DNA from: Saccharomyces mikatae IFO 1815
Taxonomy: Eukaryota > Ascomycota > Saccharomycetes > Saccharomycetales > Saccharomycetaceae
Length of the DNA: 64,000 bases
Reading direction: 5' to 3'
Assembly (NCBI RefSeq): GCF_947241705.1
Contig: NC_079266.1
Span: forward strand, 434,001 to 498,000
The position numbers and the translations under genes were made by a program. Every line of letters starts with the position of its first letter. Within the stretch, counting starts at the first letter, position 1. The notes below the pieces were generated by a model. The model saw only the letters and a program-made list of their open reading frames with translations. It had not been told where the DNA came from and did no database searches. Shown one piece after another: positions 33,072 to 44,877 of this stretch.

Positions 33072-34067
33072 ATGAAATTTTCCAAAGTCTCGTTGCTGGC
33101 CGCATCTGCATCCGTTGCTTTATCTGCTCCAGTTGCTGTCACCGTCACACAACACGTTCATCAAGCAGCCACTGTGGTGGTACAAGGTATAGTTTATGTG
33201 GAAAACGGTCAGACTCTAACAACATTCGTTACCAAGGGCTCTCCAAGCGCCGCCATTGCCACTGCTACTGCCACTGCCACTGCCACTGTATCGGCTCCTA
33301 TAGTGGTTGCTAATGCTCAAGTGGACAGCGTAGCTCCTACTGTCATTCAAGAGAGCGCCGTGGTGGCAGAATCTGTCACTTCCGATGCGTTCTCTACCGC
33401 AACTTTTGAAGAATCCTCTACTGCAAGCACAGTTGCACCATCGGTACAATCCTTTACAAGTACCACGCAAGAATCCACTCAGAATGTTGCGGCTACACCT
33501 TCAACATCGGTAGCACAAATTGCTGGCACAACCACTCCAATCACCACTTCTAGTCCAACTACGCCAACAACCACCACTGCTAGTTCAACCACTGCTACTA
33601 CCACGCAATCAACGGCCTCATCTACTCAGTCTTCGGACTCGAACTCTGATTTTTCAACGTCGATGGTTAACGAACACAACACCAAGAGGGCATTACACAA
33701 GGACACCGGTTCTTTAACATGGTCCGACACCCTAGCCTCATACGCACAAAATTACGCCGACTCTTATGACTGTTCAGGGAACTTGGTACACTCTGGCGGT
33801 CCATACGGTGAAAACTTAGCATTGGGTTATGGAACAACCGGCTCCGTCGATGCTTGGTATAACGAAATTACTAGTTACGACTATTCAAACCCTGGATTCA
33901 GCGAAAGCGCAGGCCACTTTACCCAAGTCGTGTGGAAGGGAACTTCTGAAGTCGGTTGCGGTTTGAAATCTTGCGGTGGCGAATGGGGTGATTATATCAT
34001 TTGTTCCTACAAGGCCGCTGGTAACTTTATTGGTGAATTTGCCGATAATGTTATGCCATTGGCTTAA
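33072..34067 (+). CDS. PRY2: Pry2, secreted CAP-superfamily sterol-binding protein
   Basis: Secreted CAP/SCP/PR-1 protein that binds and exports sterols and fatty acids. 331 residues (about 329 in S. cerevisiae). A signal peptide at 1-19 (KVSLLAASASVALSA) is followed by a Ser/Thr-rich linker to about 195, heavily O-glycosylatable and holding an alternating Ala-Thr run (ATATATATATATV). The CAP domain is about 195-325, with the motifs HNTKRALH, GENLALGYG, GHFTQVVWKG and GGEWGDYIICSY. Assigned as PRY2 rather than PRY1 by synteny with YPT52. SBF-type boxes lie upstream. Confidence 0.96.
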   Translation: MKFSKVSLLAASASVALSAPVAVTVTQHVHQAATVVVQGIVYVENGQTLTTFVTKGSPSAAIATATATATATVSAPIVVANAQVDSVAPTVIQESAVVAESVTSDAFSTATFEESSTASTVAPSVQSFTSTTQESTQNVAATPSTSVAQIAGTTTPITTSSPTTPTTTTASSTTATTTQSTASSTQSSDSNSDFSTSMVNEHNTKRALHKDTGSLTWSDTLASYAQNYADSYDCSGNLVHSGGPYGENLALGYGTTGSVDAWYNEITSYDYSNPGFSESAGHFTQVVWKGTSEVGCGLKSCGGEWGDYIICSYKAAGNFIGEFADNVMPLA

Positions 34068-34304
34068 TCATTGAATATAGCGCCTACATGGGCAAGCGCA
34101 TGAACAACCACAACAGGACTTTCTTTTCTCTTTCCTTTTTATCGTTCAATTTTTATGACATACATCAAGGGTTATTTTTCAGGTTATGTAATTTAGATGC
34201 AGGCAAAAATCGTATAATATAGTTACTATTAAATTTTCAAATATTAGTGGTAGAAGAAATACGTTATGAAAATAGAAGATTTTTACCGACGGCTATCAGT
34301 ATAA

Positions 34305-34342
<38 letters not shown>

Positions 34343-34475
34343 TATAGACAATCATATGTGCGAGTACTCTTCCTTTCTCTTTTTACTTTATTAAGTATCC
34401 ACTGCATATTATCGGAGTGCCCGTATAATTAAAGCGACTCTGTTCTTTCTCTCGAACACAGATTATATAACTTCA
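34068..34475. other. convergent intergenic region, PRY2/YPT52
   Basis: 408 bp of 3' flanks including an AT dinucleotide microsatellite; no gene. Confidence 0.6.
34311..34339. repeat. (AT)n microsatellite
   Basis: About 14 uninterrupted AT units, preceded by ATAAATATAA. Likely length-variable between strains. Confidence 0.9.
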
Positions 34476-35180
34476 TCAACTACAACAGGATGTGGGGTCG
34501 TTTGTGGAAGGCCTTTGCAAATGAATATCTACTTGCCCGTTATTGCTTCCGTTAATCTGTCTATTTTGCTTGGACAGAATTTCGTCCTTCTTTGAATCGT
34601 ATAATTTCTCGCCAATATCCTGGAATATCTCTTTAACGCCTTCACCCGTTTTAGCACTTACTTCTCGGAACAACAACCCTTGTTCTTGTGCATACTGTTT
34701 CGCTTCTTCGGTGCTGATTACTCTTACCTTTTGTTCATCATCTTCACCTTTATTGGATTCTGGACTTGGTTCAGTACTAGCTGATTCTTGACACAAATCC
34801 ACTTTGTTCCCTAATAAGTAAATAACCAAGTCATCATCACCTACCTTATTTTTCAATTCATCAACCCAGTTTCTTGCCTTTTGTAGTGAATCTTCTTGAG
34901 TGATGTCATAAACTACTAATGCAGCATTCGCATTTCTATAATACATTGGTGCCAATGACTTGTATCTTTCTTGACCAGCAGTATCCCAGATTTCAAATTT
35001 TATAATGACATCCTTTACTTCCCCACCATCGTTTGGATGAATCGTGATAGACTGAGATAGAAAAGCAGCACCGATTGTACTTTCACGTAGTTCGTCAAAT
35101 GTATCCTTAACAAAACGGTGGACAATAGAAGACTTACCCACAGACGAGTCACCCAACAAAACTAATTTGAATTGCAACAT
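34476..35180 (-). CDS. YPT52: Ypt52, Rab5-type GTPase
   Basis: Endosomal Rab5-family GTPase acting with Vps21 in vacuolar and endocytic traffic. 234 residues, the S. cerevisiae length. G1 GDSSVGKSS (10-18), effector threonine in ESTIGAAF, G3 WDTAGQE (65-71), G4 GNKVD and G5 EVSAKTGEG. An insert after NKVD ([21 protein letters not shown]) is a Ypt52 peculiarity. The C terminus TSCCS supplies the double cysteine for geranylgeranylation. Confidence 0.97.
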   Translation of the reverse strand: MLQFKLVLLGDSSVGKSSIVHRFVKDTFDELRESTIGAAFLSQSITIHPNDGGEVKDVIIKFEIWDTAGQERYKSLAPMYYRNANAALVVYDITQEDSLQKARNWVDELKNKVGDDDLVIYLLGNKVDLCQESASTEPSPESNKGEDDEQKVRVISTEEAKQYAQEQGLLFREVSAKTGEGVKEIFQDIGEKLYDSKKDEILSKQNRQINGSNNGQVDIHLQRPSTNDPTSCCS

Positions 35181-36060
35181 TATCTAGTAAATATACGTCT
35201 ACTCCCAATAAGCCAAACCTCCTTCTTGCCGTGGCACTCTAATTAAATATCAGATATGCTCAAATTAATAATGCGCCTACTTAACAAAAATGTAGTGCCA
35301 ATGGTTGCGGCGCAGATGCACTCTCCTTACTCACAAATGCTTACGTTGTGTTCCCATTGCAGGGGCAGAAGAGGGTTCCAAACCTAGATTGTCCGGCCAG
35401 CATAATAGTCGTTGTCCACGAAAAGAATATAATCCGCATGAAAGTTAGCATTTTCCTCTACTAAGTTACGTAGTATATAGGGAAAATCGAATAACTTGGC
35501 GTGAAAATGATTAAATTAGTTTACGATGGTAATATTTCTATTTGAAGAAATTTCATGCAGCTTTCAAATTTCAAATTTGAGGCTAGCTATCTTCTAAAAA
35601 TAAAAACTGCCGTGCCTAGGTGCATATACAGTAAGGTCTGCCTTGACAATCACCCGTTTATCTTTGGATATGAGAAGATCAGTACTTTCTATACTACTTA
35701 TTGCTCAAAACCAAAAATATCTGCGAAATGTAGACCAAAAAGCGATGTTATAATCACAGTACATTTATTCTTTGGACAAAAATCTAGTAATTTCAGGGAA
35801 GTCCAACTTGTCAGCAAGAATGCATGTTTTCCCCGGAAAAGATATCAAGATATTTGCATTTGGGAGATATAATGTATGGATATACGTATAATATGAAGCA
35901 TAATATCTGATTATTGTCTATTTATTGTAATGCCGTTCACAATTCCCATCTACACCACCTCACAATGCAATAAGGCTTCCGCTATACCGCATATTTATGT
36001 TGTTTATTAAGTTTTGGTTATCTTTTTTGATCATAGAGGTAGTATTTTACAGACTGTTCC
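35181..36060. other. long intergenic region, YPT52/YKR015C
   Basis: 880 bp without a convincing gene. One plus-strand open frame of 105 codons (35555-35872) lacks any domain I know. A local palindrome around 35566-35580 (TCAAATTTGA core) is noted. YPT52 promoter presumably lies in the left part. Confidence 0.55.
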
Positions 36061-37758
36061 TTAGGCATTTATTCTAAGCTTTCTAAGTTTGGACCTGAAG
36101 CCTCTAAACTTTACAATTACGACATCCTTGAAGTGGATATCGGTTAAGCTGGCTAGTCCAACTTCTTGAGTTTTATTGGTCATGTTGTTGATGTTCTCAA
36201 AATTGTTCGAGTTATTATCTATTGTAAGTGCATGGCTTCTCTTGTCTTTTTCTCGTTGCATTCGGTTTCCATGAACTGATATGTTGAGCTTAACCTTAAA
36301 GTAGTCTCTCATTAGGCCATGTGTTTCTTCTTCATAACAGTATTTTTCCTGCTTAAAATCATCGTGTTTACTGGCCGTGGTTGCTATTATTCTTCTAGAT
36401 GTGACATTATGAACTCTTTTGCGTCTTTTCGAATCTTTACCTGGTTCTTCGAACTGTTTTTTGCTTACTATCATCGTGTCTTTATGAAGTTTTCTTTCAA
36501 AAGCTTTAGCTTTCTCCAAACCCAACATTTGTTGCTCCTTTCTCCAAACCCTAGCGCATTGCTCTGTCATGTAAACTGGATCTATATCTCGCATGGTTGT
36601 GTTCCAAGATATATCATTTTCATAATTATTCTGGAATCTGGACTGGAAGCACGCATTTTCCATCGATGTTCCTGAACTAACTTGAAGTTGGCTTCCGAAT
36701 TCTTGACCTATCTCACCGTATGATATTTCTGGTATATCGTCTTCCTTCCGTTGATTGCTATCATTTATTTTTTCTACATCTGTTACATATCCTGTTACAA
36801 CAGCAGCGTAGTTATTAATTATATTAACGACCTTATTGGCAAGGGGAGTTTTAATGATATTTTTCAATCCTGCTGATGCTTCAAGTTCTTCAATGTTGTT
36901 TTCACTGTTCTTCGAAGTGCTGTTCTCCTGTTCTTCAGCTTGCATATTAAGCTTGGCTTCTTCTCTCCATTTCTTTCTCTCCTGGTGTTCCTTGTAAGGC
37001 TTCATGTCAACGTAAAATTTCTCAGGTTCCAGAGTCCATATAAGATTGGGAAGCTCTGTATCTTCAAGCTTTTTGACATTCAGGGTTTTTTTGTTGTAAT
37101 TATTAGCATCACACACTATTGCAGCGTCGAACCTGTAGACCCGAACCTTGGAGATTCTAGTGAGTTGAGAAAAGTTGGACATAGTAGTAATTTTATTACT
37201 TTTTAATAATGGTTGTGGAATGTAGATGTCACCTAGGTATTGCTTCTTTTTATATTGCCTTTCAACGAACCCTTCAGAATAAACAACTTTATGAAGAATA
37301 CTCCAATCATCTTCTTTTACGGGAACCATATTAAGAATTAATTTCTTTACTTTCTCAACTATATAATATTGATAATAATAGGTCCATTGCTTATGAATGA
37401 ATATGTAGACCCTGTTCAGTGGATGCAACGGATCCAATTCATCCAGACAGTCTTCTACCGGACACTCAAATTCGACAAATAACACAGCAGGATTGCGCCT
37501 GATCAATGGTCCAATTTCCATGATTTGCTTTAAAGAGATAACCATAGTATAAAATCTGTGAACCATATTTTTAGATTTTCTGAAGTCATCTGTATCCAGC
37601 TTCTCAAATATCTTGAATTCTTTCCCCAAATCCTTAAGCATTTCAAGCCGGCCTTTCAAGCCCCGACAACTTTCAAACCGCTGCAATAACAGGATATACT
37701 TCCCAAAGGAAGAATTAATTTCAGTAAGGGCCTCGTATCCAGAATAATCCAGAAACAT
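36061..37758 (-). CDS. YKR015C: YKR015C, uncharacterised protein
   Basis: 565 residues (about 568 in S. cerevisiae). The N-terminal half has a globular look with aromatic-rich stretches (NRVYIFIHKQWTYYYQYYIVEK). The middle holds a charged coiled-coil-like segment (EHQERKKWREEAKLNMQAEEQE) and the C terminus is basic (VVIKFRGFRSKLRKLRINA). No signal peptide, transmembrane segment or recognised catalytic motif. Function unknown to me; identified by synteny and length. Confidence 0.9.
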   Translation of the reverse strand: MFLDYSGYEALTEINSSFGKYILLLQRFESCRGLKGRLEMLKDLGKEFKIFEKLDTDDFRKSKNMVHRFYTMVISLKQIMEIGPLIRRNPAVLFVEFECPVEDCLDELDPLHPLNRVYIFIHKQWTYYYQYYIVEKVKKLILNMVPVKEDDWSILHKVVYSEGFVERQYKKKQYLGDIYIPQPLLKSNKITTMSNFSQLTRISKVRVYRFDAAIVCDANNYNKKTLNVKKLEDTELPNLIWTLEPEKFYVDMKPYKEHQERKKWREEAKLNMQAEEQENSTSKNSENNIEELEASAGLKNIIKTPLANKVVNIINNYAAVVTGYVTDVEKINDSNQRKEDDIPEISYGEIGQEFGSQLQVSSGTSMENACFQSRFQNNYENDISWNTTMRDIDPVYMTEQCARVWRKEQQMLGLEKAKAFERKLHKDTMIVSKKQFEEPGKDSKRRKRVHNVTSRRIIATTASKHDDFKQEKYCYEEETHGLMRDYFKVKLNISVHGNRMQREKDKRSHALTIDNNSNNFENINNMTNKTQEVGLASLTDIHFKDVVIVKFRGFRSKLRKLRINA

Positions 37759-38738
37759 AGTTGAGAGATCCTTTTGAAACTCTTTAATTCGAAAAGTATT
37801 GATTTGTTCAAGATGATGCTAATATATAAAGTTGGAGTGTAAATTGAATAAATCAAGAAAACACTTCTAATAGCTAATAAATGAAATTTATGTTCCCTAT
37901 TCCATCAAATCCTCTTATTATTTCTGTGGTAACAATGATGATAATAATTACTGACACAACTAAAACACGATAAATAAGCGGGTAACACTTTTTCTCACAT
38001 ATGCTGCAAAACAATCGAACTTGTAGAAGCAACTAGCATCATCGATTTTTAGTCACAAACATATTGATTACTTCTTATACTTATTTCTAAATTTGATGGT
38101 CTGGTAAACAAAATATAAAACAATCTTATTTAGTAAAAATTAAATCAAGAGTACTGTAGAGGATCAAAAACGGTTCACACAAACTTCTATTCAATTGTCT
38201 TGCTATATTCGGTTTAAAAAAGCCATAAAAACCGAAAATTTTATATCACCAGTTCTTGAATATGTTCTTAGACATTAATTCTTGGTGACCTTCTCATTTA
38301 TGCTCTCTATTCGTGCACATTTTACAAATTATATTCCAAATACTAAAAGCAGAACATCCTCCGGCAAAAAAGCTAGCCATATTATTGTCGGCTGCTCTGT
38401 CACCTCTTTTAAACTAAAATATGCAGCCAAATATAAGATCTGCTCAATACTTATAAAATATTAACGCATCCAATTCCTTCTTGGATAATGTACTTGGCAA
38501 GAACAATACACTGTGACAGTAGGCAAGTAGTATTGAATCACTTTACACGTATAGTTGTATTATTGAACCAATAAAATCAGAAAACGAATTTCTTAGAGGG
38601 AATCGGAATTAAGGGTTGTCAAAAAAATGAAAAATAAAATGTTAAAATTAAACTTGTTCTCGAGAAATCTATACTCCACAAAAGAAGAAAAAAAGCATAA
38701 AAAAGCGCTGGGATCTCTCGATAACTAATATTCGTATC
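37759..38738. other. divergent promoter region, YKR015C/MIC60
   Basis: 980 bp, strongly AT-rich, without a gene. Open frames here are short and without domains. No factor site assigned. Confidence 0.55.
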
Positions 38739-40358
38739 ATGCTAAGAAGTACTGCCTCTCGGCACAATGTTTTAAGGAGGGGTTTAGCCAGCATAAACAC
38801 AGGAACTACCGTTACATCAACCAAAGCTTCACATAAGTTTCGCAACACTTTTTGGACTATTACTTTGTCAGTTACAGCATTCTACGCCGGAGGTATTATA
38901 TATTCACAAAAAAATGACAAATTCGGAGATTTTTTTTCCAACAGAATTCCTTTTGCTGAGAATTTGCTAGAAACATATGAACATTATCATGATAGGCCAA
39001 CTTTGTTTCTGGGAGACTCCTGGGACAAATTGAAGACAAAGGGCAAAGAACTAGTCCCTGGATTGGCTAGTAGTCAGTCAGCCCGCAATTCTAAAGGGAA
39101 AAACATTGAATTGAAAAGGATTCTATCGTTGAAACCACTGGACATCGAAACGGACAATTCTGATCCGCAACTAAAAGAAATCATAAGCTCCCTGAATGTT
39201 CTCATCGAGAATTTGAACGATTCAAACCTCTCCATTCCTGAAACAAACTTCAATTTAATGAAAAAGTCCAGCGAAGAATTACTGGAGAATATATCTCAAT
39301 TAAACGAAACATTGAAAGAGGCTTTATCCAAATACATGATACAAAGAACATCTGATGTAATTACAGAACTAAACACGCAATATGAAAATTCAAAAAGAGA
39401 ATTTGAAAAAAACCTTCAGAAAAACCTATTACAAGAAGTAGAGGAGTTTAAGGAAAACTTGACTAAACAAAAAGACAAAGAACTGGAAGAAAAATTAAAG
39501 GCCAATGAAGAATTACTAGAGGCCAAACATGCTAATGAAGTAGGCTTACTCTCTATTACTCAAGTAAAAGAATTTAATAAAATTATTAAAGACAAAATCG
39601 AAAAGGAAAGAAATGGTAGATTAGCCCATTTAGAAGAAATAAACTCTGAAGTCACCGATTTAAGTAAATCTATTGACAGATCAAGTAAAATTTTGAGTAA
39701 AAACGAGGCTCTTGTACAATTGACTTTCCAAGTAGATGAGATCAAATCCAGGATCAACAATAATAACTTACCAAATGTGAATATTGACAAGGAAGTATCC
39801 AAATTGAAACTTCTTTCCGGCCTTCTTTCCACTTTCAATAAGAAATCTTGTTGCAACGACGGCAAACGCTGTTGCTGCAAAAAAGTTAGCAAGATCGACA
39901 ACCAAGAAAAGAAAGTATCGTGCAAATGCGAACCAAAGAAAAACCCTCCATCGCTGCTAAGTGTAGCTTTAGATGAACTAGAATCCACTTGTAGTGGCAA
40001 AAATATCTTATCAAATGAACAAATCTATAACAGATGGAACTTGCTGGCTGATGATTTCAAGACAGCCTCTTTATTACCACCAAATTCTGGTATTTTGGGG
40101 CAGCTGGGTGCAAAATTTTTTTCCTTTTTCTTATTCACAAAGACAGGAAATCCCTCAGATGCCACAGATTTTGACTCTGTTTATGCAAGAGTTGGCGATA
40201 ATTTAAGAGTATCTAATCTCAACGATGCTGTAGAAGAAGTTGTCTCTCTAGAAGGCTGGCCTCATAAAGTTTGTGAAGGTTGGATCGAAGATGCTAGAAG
40301 AAAACTCGAAGTCCAGCGGTTGGTAGAAATTCTTGACTGTGAAATAAGGACATTATGA
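38739..40358 (+). CDS. MIC60: Mic60/Fcj1, mitofilin core of MICOS
   Basis: Inner-membrane protein that shapes crista junctions and contacts the outer membrane. 539 residues (540 recalled). It has a basic mitochondrial presequence ([19 protein letters not shown]), a transmembrane segment at about 36-56 ([18 protein letters not shown]) and a long coiled coil at about 145-340 in the intermembrane space. An unusual cysteine-rich loop follows at about 368-400 ([13 protein letters not shown] and SCKCEPKK). The C-terminal mitofilin signature domain is about 420-539 ([23 protein letters not shown]). Confidence 0.98.
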   Translation: MLRSTASRHNVLRRGLASINTGTTVTSTKASHKFRNTFWTITLSVTAFYAGGIIYSQKNDKFGDFFSNRIPFAENLLETYEHYHDRPTLFLGDSWDKLKTKGKELVPGLASSQSARNSKGKNIELKRILSLKPLDIETDNSDPQLKEIISSLNVLIENLNDSNLSIPETNFNLMKKSSEELLENISQLNETLKEALSKYMIQRTSDVITELNTQYENSKREFEKNLQKNLLQEVEEFKENLTKQKDKELEEKLKANEELLEAKHANEVGLLSITQVKEFNKIIKDKIEKERNGRLAHLEEINSEVTDLSKSIDRSSKILSKNEALVQLTFQVDEIKSRINNNNLPNVNIDKEVSKLKLLSGLLSTFNKKSCCNDGKRCCCKKVSKIDNQEKKVSCKCEPKKNPPSLLSVALDELESTCSGKNILSNEQIYNRWNLLADDFKTASLLPPNSGILGQLGAKFFSFFLFTKTGNPSDATDFDSVYARVGDNLRVSNLNDAVEEVVSLEGWPHKVCEGWIEDARRKLEVQRLVEILDCEIRTL

Positions 40359-40682
40359 GATAGGTTTACAGAGGGTAAAGGATAGCACTTCATCAAAACT
40401 TAATTTTCTATTTTATTTATGAAGCTCTAATAAGAAGAATCAGATACTTAAATACAGTTCGACCGCTAATCGTTACTTCCAATTTTGAACTTTGAGCCCT
40501 TCTTGAAAGAATAGTGACTTGGCAGAAGTAAAACAATATTGTGTATATAAATAGTATTTCAACCCCAAATACAGATTCAAATAAATGAAAATACAAAAAA
40601 TGTAACAACGTTTATACTCCAATAACAATGCACTCCTTAGTACAAATAATAAATAAATACAACAAACTATGCCACACGTTAT
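40359..40682. other. convergent intergenic region, MIC60/HEL1
   Basis: 324 bp of AT-rich 3' flanks; nothing else seen. Confidence 0.6.
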
Positions 40683-42338
40683 TCACTCTACAACTTTACA
40701 AATTCCTTTGCATAGCAGTTCTCTACCGCACTCCATTAAAGCAATGGTTCTATTTTCCACATATCCAGCCTTATTATAAAACTCTGGCCTTCGTTTCATA
40801 ATTACTTCGGGGTTTTTTATTTGCAATAACTCTGATAGAAATTCCACTGCGGTAGCTAAAAGCATTTGATTATCGACGAAAATCTTAGTCAAATTATGTG
40901 ATGCATCCGAATAAAATGCCACGGCAAAAGACCATTTTAGCACAGTCCGTCCCTCATTTAGCACTTTTAAACTCTCTGAAAGAAATTGTCCATCAATCCA
41001 TGATATGCCCATCCTTTCTTGTAATGCATGAACTTTGGTACCCACTGTTTGTCCAAGGTTCCAATCCAATTTGGCTGAAACTTCATGCTCGTTAAATAAT
41101 CTATAGTAGAACGCATATTTTTTCAATGTTTTATTGGCGTCTTCAGCGTTCTTACTTTTACTATCTTCAGTATTCTTGTACATTGTACATTGGAAAAAGT
41201 TCTTACCATGGGGTGCCCAAGGGCCTTCACAAATCCAACAAAATTCATACTTGCAACTTGAGCAAACCATATGGTTGCAACCACCATTTTTTTCAATATT
41301 GACAGAACACTTAGGACATTCTTTAGTATGAGACAAAACCCAATTCAAATTTTCAGATTCTTTTCTAGCCTTTTTAACCCAAGCACTGGTTATTTTACAA
41401 TCTGCTGGGGCATGAACCTCAAATCCACAGTTGAAACAAAACCTGTGAAACGAATTACACTTGACGAAGGGTGAATAATGCAAACGGGTATATTCAGGTA
41501 ATGAAGATGTATCTCGTAAGTGCACAATGGATTTACAGTCAGCAAATGGGCACCATTTATAGTTGCGATTATGCTTTTGGACAAAGCTCTTGATTGAAGA
41601 ATCCATCAATTTACTACTCGAAGGATGTCCCATCACCTTATCTATATCGTCATTTTTCAATGCCAAGGGACAGTCCATACATGAAATAATGTTTCCCTCA
41701 TGCAGCTTATCTTTGATATAATGACGATAGCAACTAATACAATATTCATGGCCACATTCTAATGCAAACGTTTCCGTATTTTTGTTATCACAGCAAATAA
41801 TACATGTAAAGTCATTTTTGAACTCGACTTCCCTGAAGTGTGAATTATGATCGTTATCTTTCTTAACATTTGCCGTAATACTTAAGCCAAGCTCTACAAG
41901 CAAGTTGTCCATTTTTTCAGTCCAAACTTCTAATAAACGTTCTTCATTCCAATCATAGTGTTGTAATAATATCAATATATCTGCAGATGGAATCGCAAAA
42001 ACGGGTTGTAAATGATCAACTCTTTGAAGCATCCTTTCAAAAATACCCTTGGTCGTTAAACATTCATAATTGAGGTTCGGTACGCTTCCTTCGCATAGTA
42101 TTCTTTTGCTGTTTTTTGTAATAGGAGTATCCAGCATTCCGTCGTATATGGTATCGACTCCGTCTTCATCTTCATTAATATCAAATTCTGACTCTTGGCT
42201 TGTCACACTAGTCAATTTAGGAAAAACTAGTCCATGTATGGTAAACTCAGATGTATTTTGAGATTCATAAAGCTCAATAGAGCTGGAATCACCTTCATCA
42301 AAACTATAGAAATGATCGTTTTCGCCACCACTACTCAT
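40683..42338 (-). CDS. HEL1: Hel1, RBR-type E3 ubiquitin ligase
   Basis: RING-between-RING ligase of the Ariadne type, implicated in degradation of excess histones. Start MSSGGENDHF gives 551 residues, the S. cerevisiae length; two codons of open frame upstream lack an ATG. RING1 is about 179-225 (CIICCDN, CGHEYCISCYRHY), IBR about 250-315 (CPFADCKSIVHL, CFNCGFEVHAPADC) and RING2 about 341-372 (CPKCSVNIEKNGGCNHMVC). C354 in NGGCNHM is the expected catalytic cysteine. A C-terminal Ariadne-like helical domain follows. The N terminus is acidic. Confidence 0.97.
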   Translation of the reverse strand: MSSGGENDHFYSFDEGDSSSIELYESQNTSEFTIHGLVFPKLTSVTSQESEFDINEDEDGVDTIYDGMLDTPITKNSKRILCEGSVPNLNYECLTTKGIFERMLQRVDHLQPVFAIPSADILILLQHYDWNEERLLEVWTEKMDNLLVELGLSITANVKKDNDHNSHFREVEFKNDFTCIICCDNKNTETFALECGHEYCISCYRHYIKDKLHEGNIISCMDCPLALKNDDIDKVMGHPSSSKLMDSSIKSFVQKHNRNYKWCPFADCKSIVHLRDTSSLPEYTRLHYSPFVKCNSFHRFCFNCGFEVHAPADCKITSAWVKKARKESENLNWVLSHTKECPKCSVNIEKNGGCNHMVCSSCKYEFCWICEGPWAPHGKNFFQCTMYKNTEDSKSKNAEDANKTLKKYAFYYRLFNEHEVSAKLDWNLGQTVGTKVHALQERMGISWIDGQFLSESLKVLNEGRTVLKWSFAVAFYSDASHNLTKIFVDNQMLLATAVEFLSELLQIKNPEVIMKRRPEFYNKAGYVENRTIALMECGRELLCKGICKVVE

Positions 42339-42702
42339 TTTCAAAGGCGTTTAGAAAGTGTATGATAATATAGCTGAAAGCAAATCAAATAAACTTAAAG
42401 AAAGGTTTGTATTACCTTATTATATAGTGTGGCTGAAATACTTCCAAGTTAGAGCTTCCATAAACCTAACACAATATTTAGAACTTCATATTCCTTTCCA
42501 CTTTTTTAGATCGGGTTCTAATTATATCCGCAAGGGAGAAGACTGATCATGGTGCTAGAAAAGTGTTAAACAGTTTACAATTAAACTACTTCAGGTATAT
42601 ATATTCAACAAGTACTTAGCATTTTTAAACTAACGAGGATATCGGCAGAACGAATAAGGGAAAAACTAATGGAAAGAAAATCAAGAAAAGGTCAACACCT
42701 CA
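42339..42702. other. HEL1 promoter / YKR018C 3' region
   Basis: 364 bp in tandem minus-strand orientation; no gene or clear regulatory motif. Confidence 0.55.
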
Positions 42703-44877
42703 TTATAACGAGTGATCAACCCGGTCAATTGCTGCTTTGATTTTCATGCCTACACGAGTACTCAACTCATAGTCATCTGCATAGCCTTGAGCTCTCAACA
42801 ACCATTCTTTACTCTCTGAAAGACCATCCATACCTCTTATTTTCCACGCGAATAGAGCACGTTCATAAAGTGCAGTTGGATAAGCCCACGGATCTTCAGT
42901 CTTCTTTATATACTTCACCTTGCCATTCTGCGTAGAGAAGAACTTAGGTAATACCTTTTCATCCAATAAATCACATCCTTCTTGGATATAACCCAATCTT
43001 CTTAATGTCAAAGAAACTAAAAGATCCTTGATTAACTCTTGATCGGAATCTAGTGCTTCAATAGCAGGGTTTCTATACTCCGTTAGCATTTTCTTCGCTA
43101 ACTCCAAATGCTCTTCAGACATTCTATTGTAACCATTATAGAAATATGCGATTTCGTGAACTGGCGAAGTAGCGATAGCATCCAGTGGATTTTCCACTCC
43201 AAGTTCCTCCTTCTTCGCTTTGAATTGCTCAACTTTTCTCAGTATAAACCTATCTAATGGCAAATTCTTTGATTTGAAAGTCTTCTTACCTATCAAATCC
43301 ACTGATGTGAAAATAAGTTCTTCGGCCTTCCTTTGATATTCATCCTTCTTGTCTGACTTTAATGCCCCCATTTCGCACATTCTCCAATTTTCTAGATAGC
43401 AACAGCCGGCAAAATATGTATAAAATGCATGTGACCAATCGCTGATTTCTAATAGTGATAAAATATCTTCTGCGGCTCTGTCGTATTGGTGCAAATGGAT
43501 CAATGTGATGGCACGATCGAAAATCATCAAGGACTTGACTTGCCTCATCCGTATTTGGGAGACGTCAATTGAATCCATCAACGCAACCGCTTCCTCTAAC
43601 CGTCCCTTACCAGAAAGCATCCTTGCCTCGTTCAAAAGCCATAATGCACTATTGGGGAATAGCGCTCTTGATTGCAGCAATGCATCTTCCAGTATCTTTC
43701 CAGGATGCAACAGCGTAGGACCGTCCATATCTTCATCATCTGAATCATCACTGTTGCCAGAATCCTTAACTGCTGCAGGAATATCAAAATCATCGTCAGT
43801 GAACTGAAAAGGCCCATCGTAGTAAAACATCAAAGCTAACAAACCAATACAGCCATGGACGTTTCTTTGCTTGGTGGATCTCCAAACGAGTCTCAGGCCT
43901 TCTTCTCTGGATCCTCTGAAGCCCACTACAGAAAGAACTGCACCAATAGCGGGTGGCAACAATGATATAACGACTTGTAGAATACCAAAACATAAATTGA
44001 CACCAGAATGGACGAATTCATCAATTGTGGCTTGACTTAAATCTATTTCACTCGAAAGAACTTGATGATCAGTTATTTCCTTCTTTGGCAAATCTTCCAT
44101 TGCTTGCAATCCCAGCTCACTTCTCAATCTATTAATTGCCGGAGAGTTACCGATGTGGGCACCAGACAATCTTTCGGTCCTCATACTATGTATTTGTTCA
44201 GCAAACTGTAAAAGATCTTTATCCTTTTGTTCTTCAGGGGTCAGTTTGTAAGGTATATCAACAGAATTGAACGCATCACCGCCACTTATAAATGTAGCTG
44301 GCGTGGATTCTTTATCATCACCAGAAGACAGTTTTTGTTTCTTTTCCTTATTGGCAGCTTTGATAGTTTCCAAAATTTCTTGTAACATGTAGTACGATTT
44401 TCTGAGCTTTAAGATCGCCTTGGCTGCTTCCATCATACTTTCACTGAAGATCATCAAAAGTGCATGCAAAAGGCATGATTCCGTATAAGTCACTGCATAA
44501 ACCGTCCCAGGAGGATATAGAGAACTACTCTTCAATCCAACCTTCTGCGCCTTCTCTCTACTTTTCAAGGACAAAGTTTCTGCCTTGGCCAAAGTAGCAG
44601 AAGCCTTTTTCATTTCTTCAGCTTCGAAACCTAAAGTTGCCTCCAAAAACTCAATGACACCACGAGCCAACGCATTAATGGTTTGATCTGAAGCTTCTTT
44701 AGCATCACTCTCATCTAATAAAGCCAATCCCTCATCAGCGTTATCGTCCAAGACGTAATCCATTGCACGTAATGCTTGCTCAAAATCATGAGCTTGTTTC
44801 AAAATAGCTTTGGTTTTTTCTTCCTGTGAAAGCTCAGGAACCTCCTCCTTTGCACCGAAACCGAACACTTTAAACAT
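42703..44877 (-). CDS. YKR018C: YKR018C, Iml2/TTC39-family protein
   Basis: Member of the Iml2/TTC39 family of helical-repeat proteins; paralogue of IML2, which has been linked to lipid-droplet-dependent clearing of inclusion bodies. Start [12 protein letters not shown] gives 724 residues (about 725 recalled); the frame runs on upstream without an ATG. It has an acidic N-terminal helix, the family core [30 protein letters not shown] at about 295-330, an acidic loop ([15 protein letters not shown]) and TPR-like repeats to the end. Own function unknown. Confidence 0.93.
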   Translation of the reverse strand: MFKVFGFGAKEEVPELSQEEKTKAILKQAHDFEQALRAMDYVLDDNADEGLALLDESDAKEASDQTINALARGVIEFLEATLGFEAEEMKKASATLAKAETLSLKSREKAQKVGLKSSSLYPPGTVYAVTYTESCLLHALLMIFSESMMEAAKAILKLRKSYYMLQEILETIKAANKEKKQKLSSGDDKESTPATFISGGDAFNSVDIPYKLTPEEQKDKDLLQFAEQIHSMRTERLSGAHIGNSPAINRLRSELGLQAMEDLPKKEITDHQVLSSEIDLSQATIDEFVHSGVNLCFGILQVVISLLPPAIGAVLSVVGFRGSREEGLRLVWRSTKQRNVHGCIGLLALMFYYDGPFQFTDDDFDIPAAVKDSGNSDDSDDEDMDGPTLLHPGKILEDALLQSRALFPNSALWLLNEARMLSGKGRLEEAVALMDSIDVSQIRMRQVKSLMIFDRAITLIHLHQYDRAAEDILSLLEISDWSHAFYTYFAGCCYLENWRMCEMGALKSDKKDEYQRKAEELIFTSVDLIGKKTFKSKNLPLDRFILRKVEQFKAKKEELGVENPLDAIATSPVHEIAYFYNGYNRMSEEHLELAKKMLTEYRNPAIEALDSDQELIKDLLVSLTLRRLGYIQEGCDLLDEKVLPKFFSTQNGKVKYIKKTEDPWAYPTALYERALFAWKIRGMDGLSESKEWLLRAQGYADDYELSTRVGMKIKAAIDRVDHSL

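Noticed and set aside
35555-35872. 105-codon frame between YPT52 and YKR015C
   Set aside because: No recognisable domain or signal; kept only as part of the unexplained gap.
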